Counted from the stretch's first letter, positions 25,082-35,303 are shown. The stretch is 64,000 nt of DNA from JBCCXZ01 sp965228005 (GCA_965228005.1 CBDDGV010000001.1:1-64000), one strand, 5' to 3'. Notes: generated by a model from the sequence alone, not told the origin. Translations and numbers: made by a program.

Positions 25082-28000
25082 ATGCACCGTGGGTTTCCCG
25101 GAAAGAACAAGCAGCGCGCGTTGTTCGTTGTCGCGTTCGTGTGTGTTCAGGCCTTGCTGAGCCCGCCCGCGTCGGCGGTCGATTTTTCCCGGGACGTTCT
25201 GCCGATCCTCTCGGACCGCTGTTTCCAATGCCACGGGCCCGACGAGTCGCACGTCGAGGCCGACTTGCGGCTCGACCTGCGGGAGTCTGCGACCGAAGAC
25301 CGCGGCGGTTACCGCGTGGTCGACACAGAGAGCCCCGCGGCGAGCGAGCTTCTGATCCGCGTGCTGGACGAAGACGCTTCGTACCGGATGCCGCCGCCAG
25401 AGGCGCACCGCAAACCACTAGACGCCGACGAGGTAGACGTCCTGCGGCGATGGATCGAAGGGGGCGCCAAGTGGGGGCGCCACTGGGCCTTCGAGCCGCC
25501 CGTCCGCCCCGACCCGCCGGAGACCGACGGGAACCCCATAGATGGGTTTGTCCTTCGTCGGCTGAAGGAGTCGGGCCTGCAACTCGCGGAGCAGGCTGAG
25601 CCCCACACGCAGCTTCGTCGCGTGAGTTTCGACCTGACCGGTCTGCCGCCAAGCTTGCAAGCGTTGGAGGGCTTTGTCGCGGACCCTTCGCCAGAGACCT
25701 ACGCGGCGCAGGTCGACCGGCTGCTGGCCTCTCCGCACTACGGCGAGCGCATGGCGGTTTGGTGGTTGGACGCCGCCCGGTACTCGGACACGGACGGTTT
25801 TCAAAAAGACGAGACGCGCACCAACTGGCCGTGGCGGGACTGGGTGATCGACGCGTTCAACCGGGGCATGCCGTTCGACCGGTTCACCATCGAGCAGTTC
25901 GCGGGCGACCTACTGCCCGACGCAACGGACGAGCAGGTTCTGGCGACCTGCTTCCACCGCAACCACATGACCAACGGCGAGGGCGGACGCGACCCCGAGG
26001 AATCGCGCGTCGACTACGTCATCGACCGGATCAACACGGTGGGCACGGTGTGGATGGGGCTTACGCTCGGTTGCAGCCAATGCCACTCGCACAAGTTCGA
26101 CCCGATTACGCAGGCCGACTACTACAGCCTCACCGCGTTCTTCAACAGCATCGACGAAGACGGTCAGGCCGGGTTGGCCGCGAAGCCCTACCTGAGTTAC
26201 CGATCCGACCGCGTCGCGCGGGCGGTCGCTGAGACGGAGGCCGTCGTCAACCGTCGGCGGACCGAAGAAGCCGCGGCGCGCGAGGCCGCTTTGGGCGGGT
26301 TCGAGACCTGGTTCTCGGAGCAGGCGGGCCGGGCGTTTGCGGGCTTCCAGCCTTGGCGCGTCCTGCGGGAGATGCGCCTGGAAACCGCACAAGGGACCGT
26401 CTTAACCGAAGAGCCCGAGGGTTACGTGCAGGCCAGCGGCCCCAACCCGCGGCAGGACGACTACCGGGTCTTCGCGACCACCGATTTGGACCAAGTAACC
26501 GGGTTGCGGCTCGAAGTGCTGCCGCACGAGTCGCACACCGAGGGCAAGCTCTCGCGCGGCGAGAGCGGCGAGTTCATCCTGACGGACGTCAAGCTGCAGG
26601 TGCGTGCCGGCGGCGGGGCGCAGCTCTCCGAGATCAAACTGGCCCACGCGGTGTCGGATGTCGAGAAGCCCGCGAAGCGGAAGCAGTACGGGCTGATCAT
26701 CGACACGCTGGACGACGACCCCCGCAACGGCTGGACGACCGACACCTTCGACCCGTTGGTCCCGCACGTAGCGGTGTTCGCGCTGGCGGAGCCGCTGGCG
26801 ATCGACCAAGGCCAGGAGCTGGTGTTCGAGATGCTACACCGCTCAACGGTGGGCGACGCCAATGTGGGGCGGTTCCGGTTGTCTGTCACCGATCAAGCGG
26901 GGCCGGCGGTGCGTTCCTTGGAGCCGATGCCGCTTGAGCAACTCGCCGCGTCGGGCGCGACCAGCCTTGCCGAGTTGGAGCCGGGCTTGCGAGAGCGACT
27001 GACGGAGCAGTTCCTCTCCACGCACTCGGCTTATCAGGAAGCACGCCAGCGGCTGGCCTCTGCCGAGCGGCAACTCGAGGGCATCCGTCAGGCCGCGGGG
27101 GAGTTGCAAGTAATGGTGCTCGCCGAGCGCGAGGAGCCGCGCGACACCTTCGTTCTGGAGCGCGGCCTGTGGGACAGCCACGGCAAGCAGGTGCCGACGG
27201 CGTTCCCCGAGGCCGTGCTGGCCTGGCCGGCCGAGCGTTCCCGGACGCGTCTGGACTTCGCCGAGTGGTTGGTGGCCCGAGAGAACCCGCTCACGGCGCG
27301 TGTGATCGTGAACCAGCTTTGGCAGCTGTGCTTTGGCGCCGGATTGGTTAGGACCCCGGAGGATTTTGGTTTGCAGGGCGAGCGACCGACGCACCCGGAG
27401 CTGCTCGATTGGCTGGCCGTGGAGCTGATCGAGAGCGGCTGGGACGTGAAGCACCTGCTGAAACTGATCGTCACCAGCGAGACCTACCGACAAAGCAGCG
27501 CGGTCACTGCAGAACTGCTGGAACGAGACCCCGAGAACCGGCTGCTCGCTCGGGGCGCACGGTTCCGGCTGCCGAGTTGGATGATCCGCGACGCCGCATT
27601 GAGCTCCAGCGGCCTGTTGAACCAGGCAGCGGGCGGTCCGCCGGTCATGCCGTACCAGCCGCCGGGCGTCTGGGAAGAGCTGTTCATGGGCCGGTTCCAG
27701 TACGAGCCGAGCCAGGGGCCCGCGCAGCACCGCCGTTCGCTGTACGCCTTCTGGCGTCGCGCTGCTGGCCTGACGTTTCTGTTCGACAGCGCGCAGAGGC
27801 GCGTGTGCGAGGTACGCAACCGACGCACGAACACCCCCCTGCACGCGCTGACCCTGCTGAACGACCTAAGCCAATTGGAATCGGCACGGGAGTTGGCGCG
27901 GTGGGTGCTCGAGCAGCCGGGCGGCGACGCGGACCGCATCGCGTTGCTCTACCGCAGAGTGCTGTCGCGGCCGGCCTCGGAATCGGAGTCGGCGGTGCTC

Positions 28001-28177
28001 ATGCGGCAGATCCAGCGCGCCCGGACGCACTACCGATCGGAGCCCGCGGACGCGACGGCCTTCCTGGACTTCGGACAGCCCGAGCTCCGGCACGCCGACG
28101 AACCGGCGGAGCTGGCCGCGTACACGCAAGCGGCGAGCATGCTCTACAACCTCGACGAGGCCATCACCCATGAATGA
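25082..28177 (+). CDS. PSD1/DUF1549/DUF1553 secreted protein with haem-binding motif
   Basis: The 1031-residue secreted protein has a signal peptide (RALFVVAFVCVQALLSPPAS). The planctomycete cytochrome C-like domain (PSCyt1) carries CFQCHGPDE (Cys47, Cys50, His51). DUF1549 follows (FDLTGLPPS, HYGERMAVWWLDAARYSDTD), with a second CxxCH in LGCSQCHSHKFDPIT near residue 330. An intervening beta-rich region of about residues 430-620 is unlike the LamG of its paralogue at 42537. The C-terminal DUF1553 has NPLTARVIVNQLWQ, FGLQGERPTHPELLDWLA and RRSLYAFWRR. The family is expanded in planctomycetes and associated with polysaccharide breakdown; its reaction is unknown. It overlaps the DUF1501 gene by 8 bases. 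Confidence 0.92.
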   Translation: MHRGFPGKNKQRALFVVAFVCVQALLSPPASAVDFSRDVLPILSDRCFQCHGPDESHVEADLRLDLRESATEDRGGYRVVDTESPAASELLIRVLDEDASYRMPPPEAHRKPLDADEVDVLRRWIEGGAKWGRHWAFEPPVRPDPPETDGNPIDGFVLRRLKESGLQLAEQAEPHTQLRRVSFDLTGLPPSLQALEGFVADPSPETYAAQVDRLLASPHYGERMAVWWLDAARYSDTDGFQKDETRTNWPWRDWVIDAFNRGMPFDRFTIEQFAGDLLPDATDEQVLATCFHRNHMTNGEGGRDPEESRVDYVIDRINTVGTVWMGLTLGCSQCHSHKFDPITQADYYSLTAFFNSIDEDGQAGLAAKPYLSYRSDRVARAVAETEAVVNRRRTEEAAAREAALGGFETWFSEQAGRAFAGFQPWRVLREMRLETAQGTVLTEEPEGYVQASGPNPRQDDYRVFATTDLDQVTGLRLEVLPHESHTEGKLSRGESGEFILTDVKLQVRAGGGAQLSEIKLAHAVSDVEKPAKRKQYGLIIDTLDDDPRNGWTTDTFDPLVPHVAVFALAEPLAIDQGQELVFEMLHRSTVGDANVGRFRLSVTDQAGPAVRSLEPMPLEQLAASGATSLAELEPGLRERLTEQFLSTHSAYQEARQRLASAERQLEGIRQAAGELQVMVLAEREEPRDTFVLERGLWDSHGKQVPTAFPEAVLAWPAERSRTRLDFAEWLVARENPLTARVIVNQLWQLCFGAGLVRTPEDFGLQGERPTHPELLDWLAVELIESGWDVKHLLKLIVTSETYRQSSAVTAELLERDPENRLLARGARFRLPSWMIRDAALSSSGLLNQAAGGPPVMPYQPPGVWEELFMGRFQYEPSQGPAQHRRSLYAFWRRAAGLTFLFDSAQRRVCEVRNRRTNTPLHALTLLNDLSQLESARELARWVLEQPGGDADRIALLYRRVLSRPASESESAVLMRQIQRARTHYRSEPADATAFLDFGQPELRHADEPAELAAYTQAASMLYNLDEAITHE

Positions 28178-29609
28178 TCGACACGACGACGCGCGTCTGT
28201 TCTTGGGGAGGCGGGAGTTCCTGCAACGCTCGGCCGCGTTCGGCGCCGGAGCCTTGGCCCTGGGGGTGTTGGAAGACCAGGCGACTGCCGCGGCGGGTCT
28301 GGCCGACCTGCCGCACCACAAGCCGCGCGCGAAGAACGTGATCTTCCTGACCCAGTCCGGCGGCCCGTCGCAGATCGAGCTGTTCGACGCCAAGCCGGGG
28401 CTGGAGAAGTGGGCGGGCAAAGAGCTGCCCGAGAGCGTCCGCCAGGGGCAACGCGTCACGACGATGACCGCCAACCAGGCGCAGCTCATCATGCCCTCGC
28501 GGACGGGCATCCAGCGGTACGGGGAGAGCGGCGCGACGATCGGCGACTGGCTGCCGCACCACTCGAAGGTGGTGGACGACCTCTGCTTCATCAAGTCGAT
28601 GGTGACCGACCAGATCAACCACGCGCCGGGCATGACGAAGTTCTTAACCGGGCACCAGCTGCCGGGGCGGCCGAGCCTGGGCGCCTGGACCAGCTACGGG
28701 CTGGGCAGCGAGAACCGCGACCTGCCCGAGTACGTGGTGCTGATCTCCAAGATGAAGCGGCCGAGCGACCAGCCGCTTTACGACCACTACTGGGGCAGCG
28801 GTTTTCTGCCGTCGCGGTACCAGGGCGTGAAGCTCCGTAGCTCAAAAGACCCGGTGCTCTACCTCCGCGACCCCGAGGGGCTGCCCCGAGACCTCCGACG
28901 CGGCATGCTCGACGGGATCGCCGAACTCAACGCATTGCGGCACGCCGAGACCGGGGACCCCGAGATCGAGACGCGGATCCGCCAGTACGAGATGGCCTGG
29001 CGGATGCAGACCAGCGTGCCGGAGCTGACCGACTTCCGCGACGAGCCGGAATCGGTGTTCGAGCTGTACGGGCCCGACTCGCGCCGGCCGGGGACCTACG
29101 CGGCCAACTGCATCATGGCCCGCCGGTTGATCGAGCGGGGCGTGCGGTTCGTGCAGCTGTTCCACCCGGACTGGGACCACCACAGCCACCTCGGCTCGTG
29201 GTGCGTCGCCCGCTGCAAAGACACCGACCAGGCGAGTGCCGCGCTAGTGACCGACCTGAAGCAGCGGGGTCTGCTCGACGACACCCTGGTGGTGTGGGGC
29301 GGGGAGTTCGGCCGCGGCGTCGCGGGCCAGGGCGAGTGGGACAGCCCCGACGGCGGCCGCGACCACCACCCGCGTTGCTTCACGATCTGGCTCGCGGGCG
29401 GCGGCGTCCGGTCGGGCATGACCTACGGGGCCACCGACGACTTCAGCTTCAACGTTGTGGAAGACCCCGTCAACGTGCGCGACCTGCACGCGACGATCCT
29501 GCACCTGCTGGGCATCGACCACGAGCGTTTCTCCTTCCGGTTCCAGGGGCTGGACTTCAAGCTGACCGGGGTCGAGCCGGCGCGGGTCGTCAGAGAAATC
29601 CTGGCCTAG
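28170..29609 (+). CDS. DUF1501 (sulfatase-like) Tat-exported protein
   Basis: The 479-residue protein has a twin-arginine leader (GRREFLQRSAAFGAGALALG, Arg14-Arg15). Typical DUF1501 segments follow: KNVIFLTQSGGPSQIELFDA, HQLPGRPSLGAWTSYGLG, LVVWGGEFGRGVAGQGEWDS and GGRDHHPRCFTIWLAGGG. The fold belongs to the alkaline phosphatase/sulfatase superfamily; members are often called sulfatases but direct evidence is scarce. It is the partner of the PSD1 protein encoded just upstream, and the pair is a standard planctomycete two-gene unit. Confidence 0.92.
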   Translation: MNDRHDDARLFLGRREFLQRSAAFGAGALALGVLEDQATAAAGLADLPHHKPRAKNVIFLTQSGGPSQIELFDAKPGLEKWAGKELPESVRQGQRVTTMTANQAQLIMPSRTGIQRYGESGATIGDWLPHHSKVVDDLCFIKSMVTDQINHAPGMTKFLTGHQLPGRPSLGAWTSYGLGSENRDLPEYVVLISKMKRPSDQPLYDHYWGSGFLPSRYQGVKLRSSKDPVLYLRDPEGLPRDLRRGMLDGIAELNALRHAETGDPEIETRIRQYEMAWRMQTSVPELTDFRDEPESVFELYGPDSRRPGTYAANCIMARRLIERGVRFVQLFHPDWDHHSHLGSWCVARCKDTDQASAALVTDLKQRGLLDDTLVVWGGEFGRGVAGQGEWDSPDGGRDHHPRCFTIWLAGGGVRSGMTYGATDDFSFNVVEDPVNVRDLHATILHLLGIDHERFSFRFQGLDFKLTGVEPARVVREILA

Positions 29610-29644
29610 CACCTATGTAGCACTGAAAGTCGAGCGTTTCCGCG

Positions 29645-32179
29645 ATGCGGGTGGTAGTCTTAGGACCGGCGTGTTGGCTCTTGTTGTGCGCCGCGGCCGC
29701 GTCGGCGGAACCGGCCGACCCGGCCCTGACCCGCGGCTCTTGGTTGTTCGATGCTGGGGGCGATGATTCCGAGTTGGCAGACGGGGCCGTACGCCTGGGG
29801 GTTGCTCCCGCATACGATCCGCAGCGGGGCTTCGGCTGGGTCGAGCCTCCTCAAGAGTCGTTCGTGAGGCAAGAGTGGGCCCGATCCCGCGATTCGTTGG
29901 CGATCGACGGCGTGGCGGGCCGGGAGCTTGAGTTCCGGGCAGATGTCCCGCCCGGGCGGTGGTGGCTGACGGTGTGGCTGGAAGCCGCTCCGCAAGCAGG
30001 GCGCTGGCCCGCCGTGTCGGTCAACGGCGAGCCGCTGGAGCTTGGCTGGCAACCGTTCCGGCCGAACTCCGAACCCTTCGTGGGGCGGCACCGGCTCTAC
30101 CGGGTGATCCATCAGCCCGTGGAATGCCCCGCGGAGGGGCTCTCGTTGAGGCTGGCGGGGGAGGCCCCTGTTCGCTTGCTTGGGCTCTCCCTCCTCCGAG
30201 ATAAGCCTCTCGGTGGAGAAGCGGACGAAGAGATCGCACAAGCGCTGGCAAATGTCGGTCGCTTCGACAGCAAGGTCCCGCTGGGGCCAATTATCCAGCG
30301 CATCGAGCAGTCGGCTTCACGCGACACTGAAGACACGTGGCTACAGCTGCAACTGAGGCGTTGCTTGTTGTTGCAGTCGGCCGAGGAGTTGTTCGCCGCC
30401 CGCGGCTGGCGGTGGGCGGACGTCGAGTTCGGGATGGGCATGTTCGACCGGCAGTACCAGGCGATCGCTCTGCTGGACGGACTGTTGGGGGGCGCTTCGA
30501 AGGACCAAGGGGCGCTCTCCGGTCGGGCGCGGTTCCTGCGCGGCCGGGCTCTGTATTGGCTCGACCGCGAACGGGGCGGCGATGCCGAGCGCGCCGGTGC
30601 GGAGAGGGACCTCGCGGTTCTGTCGAGGCTGCACCCCGAGGACCAGCTGCTGGCGATGTACCGCGGCGAGCGGGTTGCCCTGCCCTGCCCTTGCGATGGC
30701 TATGGCCCTGACGTTCAAGAAACCTACGAGGCGCCGCAGTGGTCTTGGATGCAACTCGAGGCGCTGTGCCGGATGCGTCGGATTGCCCACTGGTGGACGC
30801 TCCACCGGCAGTCGGACACCGGTGAGTTCGGGGGCAAGCTTGGCGACGATGTCGAGCTGCTCCGTTGGTGGGCTCCTCTCTGTCTCTCCGGAGACCGGGT
30901 GGCGCTCCGGGGTTGGCGGCGGCTGGCGGACGGCGTCTGGAACAGCGGCAAGATCGATCGCGGGTACGCGGCCAAGCTCTCCGACGTGGAGCACGCCGCC
31001 GAGTTGATTGCGGACACCGCGCCACTGATGGTTGTGTACCGAGACGAGCCGCTCTACCAGGACCGGCTGTCGGGTTCGGTCGAACTGTTCCGGGACCTTT
31101 GGACGTCCCACACGAAACAGGGGCGGCGGTTTTTCCGCAGCGCGTGGTTCAGTTCCACCGAGATCGATGCGGAGGGTCGTCGCGGCCGCGATGTCGAGTA
31201 CAACACCCGCGCCGCGCAGGCGATAAGGTACCTGGCGTGGCGTCGTCCCGACGCCGAGGCGATCGAACTGCTGCACGAGTGGGCCACGGCTTGGGCGCAC
31301 GCCGCGATGCGCACGGACAAAGGCAAGCCCAAGGGGGTGGCGCCGGCCTCGGTCCGGTTCTCCGACGAATGCATCAACGGCGACGGCCCGAGTTGGCACG
31401 AAGCCGATATGTACTGGCACTACTACGACTGGGACACCTACTGCGGCAGCCTGATCCTGGATCAGCTCTTGTTCGCCTATCAGGCCACCGGCGACGAACT
31501 GTTGCTGCAGCCGATGCACCATTGCCTGGCGCTCGTCCAATCCGAGGCGACCCAGAGCGATGAGGCTTTGAAGCCCGGCTCGGCGGCTTGGGCCGCCACC
31601 CGGCTGAGCCGGCACAAGACGTTCTGGAGGGTCGTCGAGCAGTGGCGGTTCTGCACCGGCGACACGCGGTGGGACGAACTCATCCGGCGGTACGGTTCGC
31701 CCTACGGTCGGTACCGGTTGACCGGCAACGAAGAGCACCTTCACGCGGGCCTGGAGGCCGTGCTAGAGAACCTTCGCTTCAATACGCCGTTGATGACCAC
31801 CGAAGCCCTCTACACCGACCGGGTGGGGGTGCGGGGCTGGGAGTTGCTGAAGGCGATGCTGACCGGCGATGGGGTCACGAACAACATCTCTCCGCACCTG
31901 TGGGTTTCCTGGGAACGGACCGATGAGCACTTCACCGCGCTGGTTGCGGACGCGGGCGAAGGCCGGCTAAAGCTGGAGTTGTTCTCGCACTCCGCGGAAC
32001 CGGTGGAGGCAGTAGCCCGGCTTTGGAAGCCCGTGCCAGGCGAGTACCGCATGACTTTGCGAGGAGCCGGCTCTGCGGCGGTCGTGTCGAAGCACGACCT
32101 CGGGGAGCTCGGGCAGAGGATCAGGATCGCCCTCCCCTCCCGACGGCTCGTGACCGTGGAGCTTGAGAGCGTGCGCTAG
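29645..32179 (+). CDS. large secreted protein of unknown function, possible alpha/alpha-toroid
   Basis: The 844-residue protein has a signal peptide (GPACWLLLCAAAASAEP). Residues about 25-190 look like a carbohydrate-binding-type beta-sandwich (FGWVEPPQESFVRQEW, VPPGRWWLTVWLEAA, WPAVSVNGEPL). The rest is helical and rich in Trp, His and Tyr, with a conserved-looking cluster NGDGPSWHEADMYWHYYDWD near residue 580. This pattern is reminiscent of six-hairpin glycosidases or polysaccharide lyases, but no family was recognised and the enzyme role is inference. It follows the PSD1/DUF1501 pair by 35 bases and is probably co-transcribed with it. It converges with the Gfo/Idh/MocA gene. Confidence 0.6.
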   Translation: MRVVVLGPACWLLLCAAAASAEPADPALTRGSWLFDAGGDDSELADGAVRLGVAPAYDPQRGFGWVEPPQESFVRQEWARSRDSLAIDGVAGRELEFRADVPPGRWWLTVWLEAAPQAGRWPAVSVNGEPLELGWQPFRPNSEPFVGRHRLYRVIHQPVECPAEGLSLRLAGEAPVRLLGLSLLRDKPLGGEADEEIAQALANVGRFDSKVPLGPIIQRIEQSASRDTEDTWLQLQLRRCLLLQSAEELFAARGWRWADVEFGMGMFDRQYQAIALLDGLLGGASKDQGALSGRARFLRGRALYWLDRERGGDAERAGAERDLAVLSRLHPEDQLLAMYRGERVALPCPCDGYGPDVQETYEAPQWSWMQLEALCRMRRIAHWWTLHRQSDTGEFGGKLGDDVELLRWWAPLCLSGDRVALRGWRRLADGVWNSGKIDRGYAAKLSDVEHAAELIADTAPLMVVYRDEPLYQDRLSGSVELFRDLWTSHTKQGRRFFRSAWFSSTEIDAEGRRGRDVEYNTRAAQAIRYLAWRRPDAEAIELLHEWATAWAHAAMRTDKGKPKGVAPASVRFSDECINGDGPSWHEADMYWHYYDWDTYCGSLILDQLLFAYQATGDELLLQPMHHCLALVQSEATQSDEALKPGSAAWAATRLSRHKTFWRVVEQWRFCTGDTRWDELIRRYGSPYGRYRLTGNEEHLHAGLEAVLENLRFNTPLMTTEALYTDRVGVRGWELLKAMLTGDGVTNNISPHLWVSWERTDEHFTALVADAGEGRLKLELFSHSAEPVEAVARLWKPVPGEYRMTLRGAGSAAVVSKHDLGELGQRIRIALPSRRLVTVELESVR

Positions 32180-32219
32180 TCTGCCTGCCGACTCAAGACA
32201 CACAGCCAGACGAACGGCC

Positions 32220-33668
32220 TCAGACGATGGCCGGAACCTCAAACGGCTTGCGGCAGTTGCGCCGGAACAGGGCCGTGGCCTCGGAGTCGCCGACCGCTTC
32301 GAGCCCGGACGGGTCGACCTGCAGCCAACGCCCGAATCTGAGAGGCGCTGTGTTCAGCTCCGGTTCAACTTGGTTCGCCCGCAGGTGCGTGACCATGCGG
32401 TCCTGGGCCGCCGCGAGCAGATCGTTGCCAGCGGTCCGCTCCGCCGCCTCGGCGGCGGACACGTCCTCGGCAAGGAGGTGGGAGACCGAAGCGAGGTGGC
32501 ACAGCGCGCTGCTCAGGTGGCCGTCTTCGATCTTGCCGGCCAGCAGAGACGGGTCGCGCTTCTCAACGGCGGCGAGCCAATTCCCGAAGTGGTCGCCTCC
32601 GTGGTTCCAGTGCTTGATGCGTCGGCTCTCGTTGTCGTAGGCGCTCGCGCTGGTGTAGTTGTGGACAAGGACGTGCCCCTTCTCGCACTGCACGATGACG
32701 CCGATCTGTGACCCCCTGTAGGAGTCCATCGAGTCCTTCCAGTCGCTCTGAGCGTTCTTGGACCGTGGCAGGCCTCGTGTCTCGAAGATCAGCGGGGCTG
32801 TCGGGAAATCGAAGTAGGCGACCTGTGTGTTGGGGGTGTCCCCGGCGTCGTCGTAGCCGAACCGACCCCCGATGCTGAGCACCCGCTTCGGCGGTCGCTG
32901 CTCGCCGAGGAACCAGCGGGCGATATCGACCTGGTGGACGCCTTGGTTGCCCAGGTCGCCGTTGCCGGTGTTGAAGTCCCAGTGCCAATCGTAATGCAGA
33001 CTCGGCCGGTAGATGGGGTCGAGCGCCGCCGGGCCGCACCACAGGTCGAAGTGGATGTGGTCGGGGATCTTCAGCGGCGACGACAGCTTGCCGATGGCCT
33101 TGCGGGGCTTGTAGCACGTGCCCTGAACGTACTCGATCTTGCCGAGTTGCCCCGAACGCACCCACCGGACGGCTTCGGCGAGCGAAGAACTCGAACGCGA
33201 CTGCGTGCCGCACTGCGCGACCCGCCCGTAGCGTTCCGCGGCCGCGACGATCTGGCTGCCTTCCCAGACGTGGTGGCTGACCGGCTTCTCGAGGTAGACG
33301 TCCTTGCCGGCCTGCATCGCGGCGATGGCAATGATCGCGTGGGTGTGGTTCGGCGTAGCCACCGATACCGCATCGATCGACGGGTCTTCGACAAGCTTCC
33401 GGTAGTCGACATAGGTCGGGAGCCGCTTGCCGGACGACTCAGCGAGGGCGTCTCGGGTCTGCGTCAGCACCTTCTCGTCGACGTCGCACAGCGCGGCGAC
33501 GCACGAGCCGAGCTGCTGCAGGTGTGCTCGGCCTCGGCTGCGGAGGCCAACCACCGCGACGCGGATGTCTGAAAAGCTGCTGCGTGCCGCGGCTGAGCGG
33601 CCCGCGTAGAGCATGGCCCCGGCCGCCGCAGTCGTGCCGAGGAACGCCCTGCGATTGAGATCTGCCAT
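32220..33668 (-). CDS. Tat-exported Gfo/Idh/MocA-family oxidoreductase
   Basis: The protein has about 482 residues. It has a twin-arginine leader (MADLNRRAFLGTTAAAGAML) and an NAD(P)-binding fold with IRVAVVGLRSRGRAHLQQLG. The family signatures VATPNHTHAIIA and VYLEKPVSHHVWEG follow, then a C-terminal substrate domain (DLGNQGVHQVDIARWFLGE, NWLAAVEKRD). These exported members are numerous in planctomycetes and are presumed to act on sugars in the periplasm; the cofactor there may stay tightly bound. The start is chosen at 33668 to place the RR motif correctly; the frame extends 12 bases further. Confidence 0.9.
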   Translation of the reverse strand: MADLNRRAFLGTTAAAGAMLYAGRSAAARSSFSDIRVAVVGLRSRGRAHLQQLGSCVAALCDVDEKVLTQTRDALAESSGKRLPTYVDYRKLVEDPSIDAVSVATPNHTHAIIAIAAMQAGKDVYLEKPVSHHVWEGSQIVAAAERYGRVAQCGTQSRSSSSLAEAVRWVRSGQLGKIEYVQGTCYKPRKAIGKLSSPLKIPDHIHFDLWCGPAALDPIYRPSLHYDWHWDFNTGNGDLGNQGVHQVDIARWFLGEQRPPKRVLSIGGRFGYDDAGDTPNTQVAYFDFPTAPLIFETRGLPRSKNAQSDWKDSMDSYRGSQIGVIVQCEKGHVLVHNYTSASAYDNESRRIKHWNHGGDHFGNWLAAVEKRDPSLLAGKIEDGHLSSALCHLASVSHLLAEDVSAAEAAERTAGNDLLAAAQDRMVTHLRANQVEPELNTAPLRFGRWLQVDPSGLEAVGDSEATALFRRNCRKPFEVPAIV

Positions 33669-33735
33669 TCCTGAATCCACCCCTTTAGAACGCAGACGCC
33701 TACCCGCGCTTGCAGCTGAACCATTTGCCGTTCAG

Positions 33736-35247
33736 CTAGAGCCTGTCGTCTTCGAACGCCACGGCCACGATGCCGAACATGTTCAAGCGCGCCTTCTTCC
33801 CCATGAGCCGGCCCTCGGGCGCGATCAGCGGCCCCGTGCGCCCGATCGTGATCTGCCTCGCGCCAACGGTGCGGCAACGCCAGACCGAATGCACCTGGTC
33901 GATGCTGGCTCCGGCTCCGGTCGCGAGTTCCCGCAGGTCGTCCGGTATGTTGTGGGGCCCCTCGTCGAGGCCGATGTCGTCCCCGGTGTCCTCGAACTGC
34001 TCGCGGAGCCAGTCGACGCTCTCCAAGCGGTCGTCGACAAGCAGGTAGAGCGTCGAGGGCCGCTCGAGCGTGACCGTGATCCGCAGGTCGCGGGTGATCT
34101 TGTCGTCGTTGAACGTCTTAACGTAGTCGCCGCCGCGCAGGTACTGCGGCATGCCGCTCTGATCGACCCCGTTCCACTGGTAGTCCCGGTCGACGAAGGC
34201 GAGCACATCTTCCTGGAAGTCGTGGGCGACTATCTCGTAGTACTTCATTGTCTGCTCGCGGACGATGTTGTCTCGAACCTCCTTGATCACCCCCGGGCGC
34301 CGCGGCGTGTCGGAGAAGTGCGTCCGGCGGACGTTCACGATCCTGCTCAGCGTGCCGTCTTCGGCGACGCGCAGGGCCTCTCCGGTGTGCAGCCGGGTGC
34401 GTGCTTTGGGATCATCCTGTCTCTGATCAATCGGGTTCCGCGACGGGTTCACGTCCACTTCGCCCTCGAAGACAATCACGTCGGTGTCGCCGTTGTCCGC
34501 GACGTCCACGGAGAAGGTCGTGCCGAGGTCGATGACTTCTGCCGCCGCGGTCTCGACGACGAAGCCGTTTTCGTGTTCGGGCACATCGACCGTGACCCGA
34601 CCCCGCAGGAGCCGGGCGAGCTGGTCGGACTGCATCTTGAGGATGAGCGGGGCCTCCAGCTGGGCCGTGGCGCCGGAGACGAGCCGGAGCTGGGCCGCGC
34701 CCTGATTGAGCCAGAGGGTTTCCCCCGTGCCAAAGCCCTCGCGGTTCCGCTCACCCGGGACGCCGAAGGACCAATGGGCGTCCCCCGAGAGCGGGCTCAG
34801 CGAGCCAACCAACCTCACTGCTTCTTGCGTGCGAACGTCCGCCGCAACCGGCGCTTCGGCCAGAGCCTCCGGCTCGGCGTTTCGCGGTAGTTGGTCTTGG
34901 GTGAACCAGAAGGCAATCAGCAGGCTCGCCGCCAGCGTGAGGAAGAGCAACGCGAAGCTGCTGTCGCGTCGTTTCGGCTCCCGCTTCTCCTTGTTGTCTG
35001 CTGTTTCGGGGCCCGATTGAACGATAGGCGTCTCCTCGGCCGGCCCCGCGTCCATCGCCTCTCGCTGCATCCAGGCGAGGCAGGCGTGGTTCGCCATGTG
35101 TTCCCAGTAAGCCGACCGGCACTCGGCCGAATCAGCCAGCAGGCCGTTCAGTTCCTGCAACTCCTCCTCGGTTGCGGAGCCGTTGCACTTGGCTGAGGCT
35201 AGCTCATCTAGGCGGCGTAAGCTGCCGTCTCGGTCTGGAGTCGTCAT
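33736..35247 (-). CDS. FecR-domain membrane protein (anti-sigma-like)
   Basis: The 503-residue protein starts with a cytoplasmic region of about 95 residues (LDELASAKCNGSATEEELQE). One membrane helix lies at about residues 97-116 (FALLFLTLAASLLIAFWF). The FecR-type beta domain has FGTGETLWLNQGAAQLRLVS, TVDVPEHENGFVVETAAAEV, DLGTTFSVDVADNGDTDVIV and HTGEALRVAEDG. A C-terminal lectin-like extension of about 200 residues follows. It probably senses an outside signal and controls the ECF sigma factor encoded 56 bases upstream on the same strand. This pairing is common in planctomycetes and differs from the classic TonB-linked FecIR. Confidence 0.87.
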   Translation of the reverse strand: MTTPDRDGSLRRLDELASAKCNGSATEEELQELNGLLADSAECRSAYWEHMANHACLAWMQREAMDAGPAEETPIVQSGPETADNKEKREPKRRDSSFALLFLTLAASLLIAFWFTQDQLPRNAEPEALAEAPVAADVRTQEAVRLVGSLSPLSGDAHWSFGVPGERNREGFGTGETLWLNQGAAQLRLVSGATAQLEAPLILKMQSDQLARLLRGRVTVDVPEHENGFVVETAAAEVIDLGTTFSVDVADNGDTDVIVFEGEVDVNPSRNPIDQRQDDPKARTRLHTGEALRVAEDGTLSRIVNVRRTHFSDTPRRPGVIKEVRDNIVREQTMKYYEIVAHDFQEDVLAFVDRDYQWNGVDQSGMPQYLRGGDYVKTFNDDKITRDLRITVTLERPSTLYLLVDDRLESVDWLREQFEDTGDDIGLDEGPHNIPDDLRELATGAGASIDQVHSVWRCRTVGARQITIGRTGPLIAPEGRLMGKKARLNMFGIVAVAFEDDRL

Positions 35248-35303
35248 CAGGGCGTTACAGGGATCGCTTTTTGGGGAATTGTCCGGCGGCGACTAGGTCT
35301 CGG

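Noticed and set aside
33613..34890. 425-residue plus-strand frame
   Set aside because: It is antisense to the FecR-type gene and has no recognisable domain.
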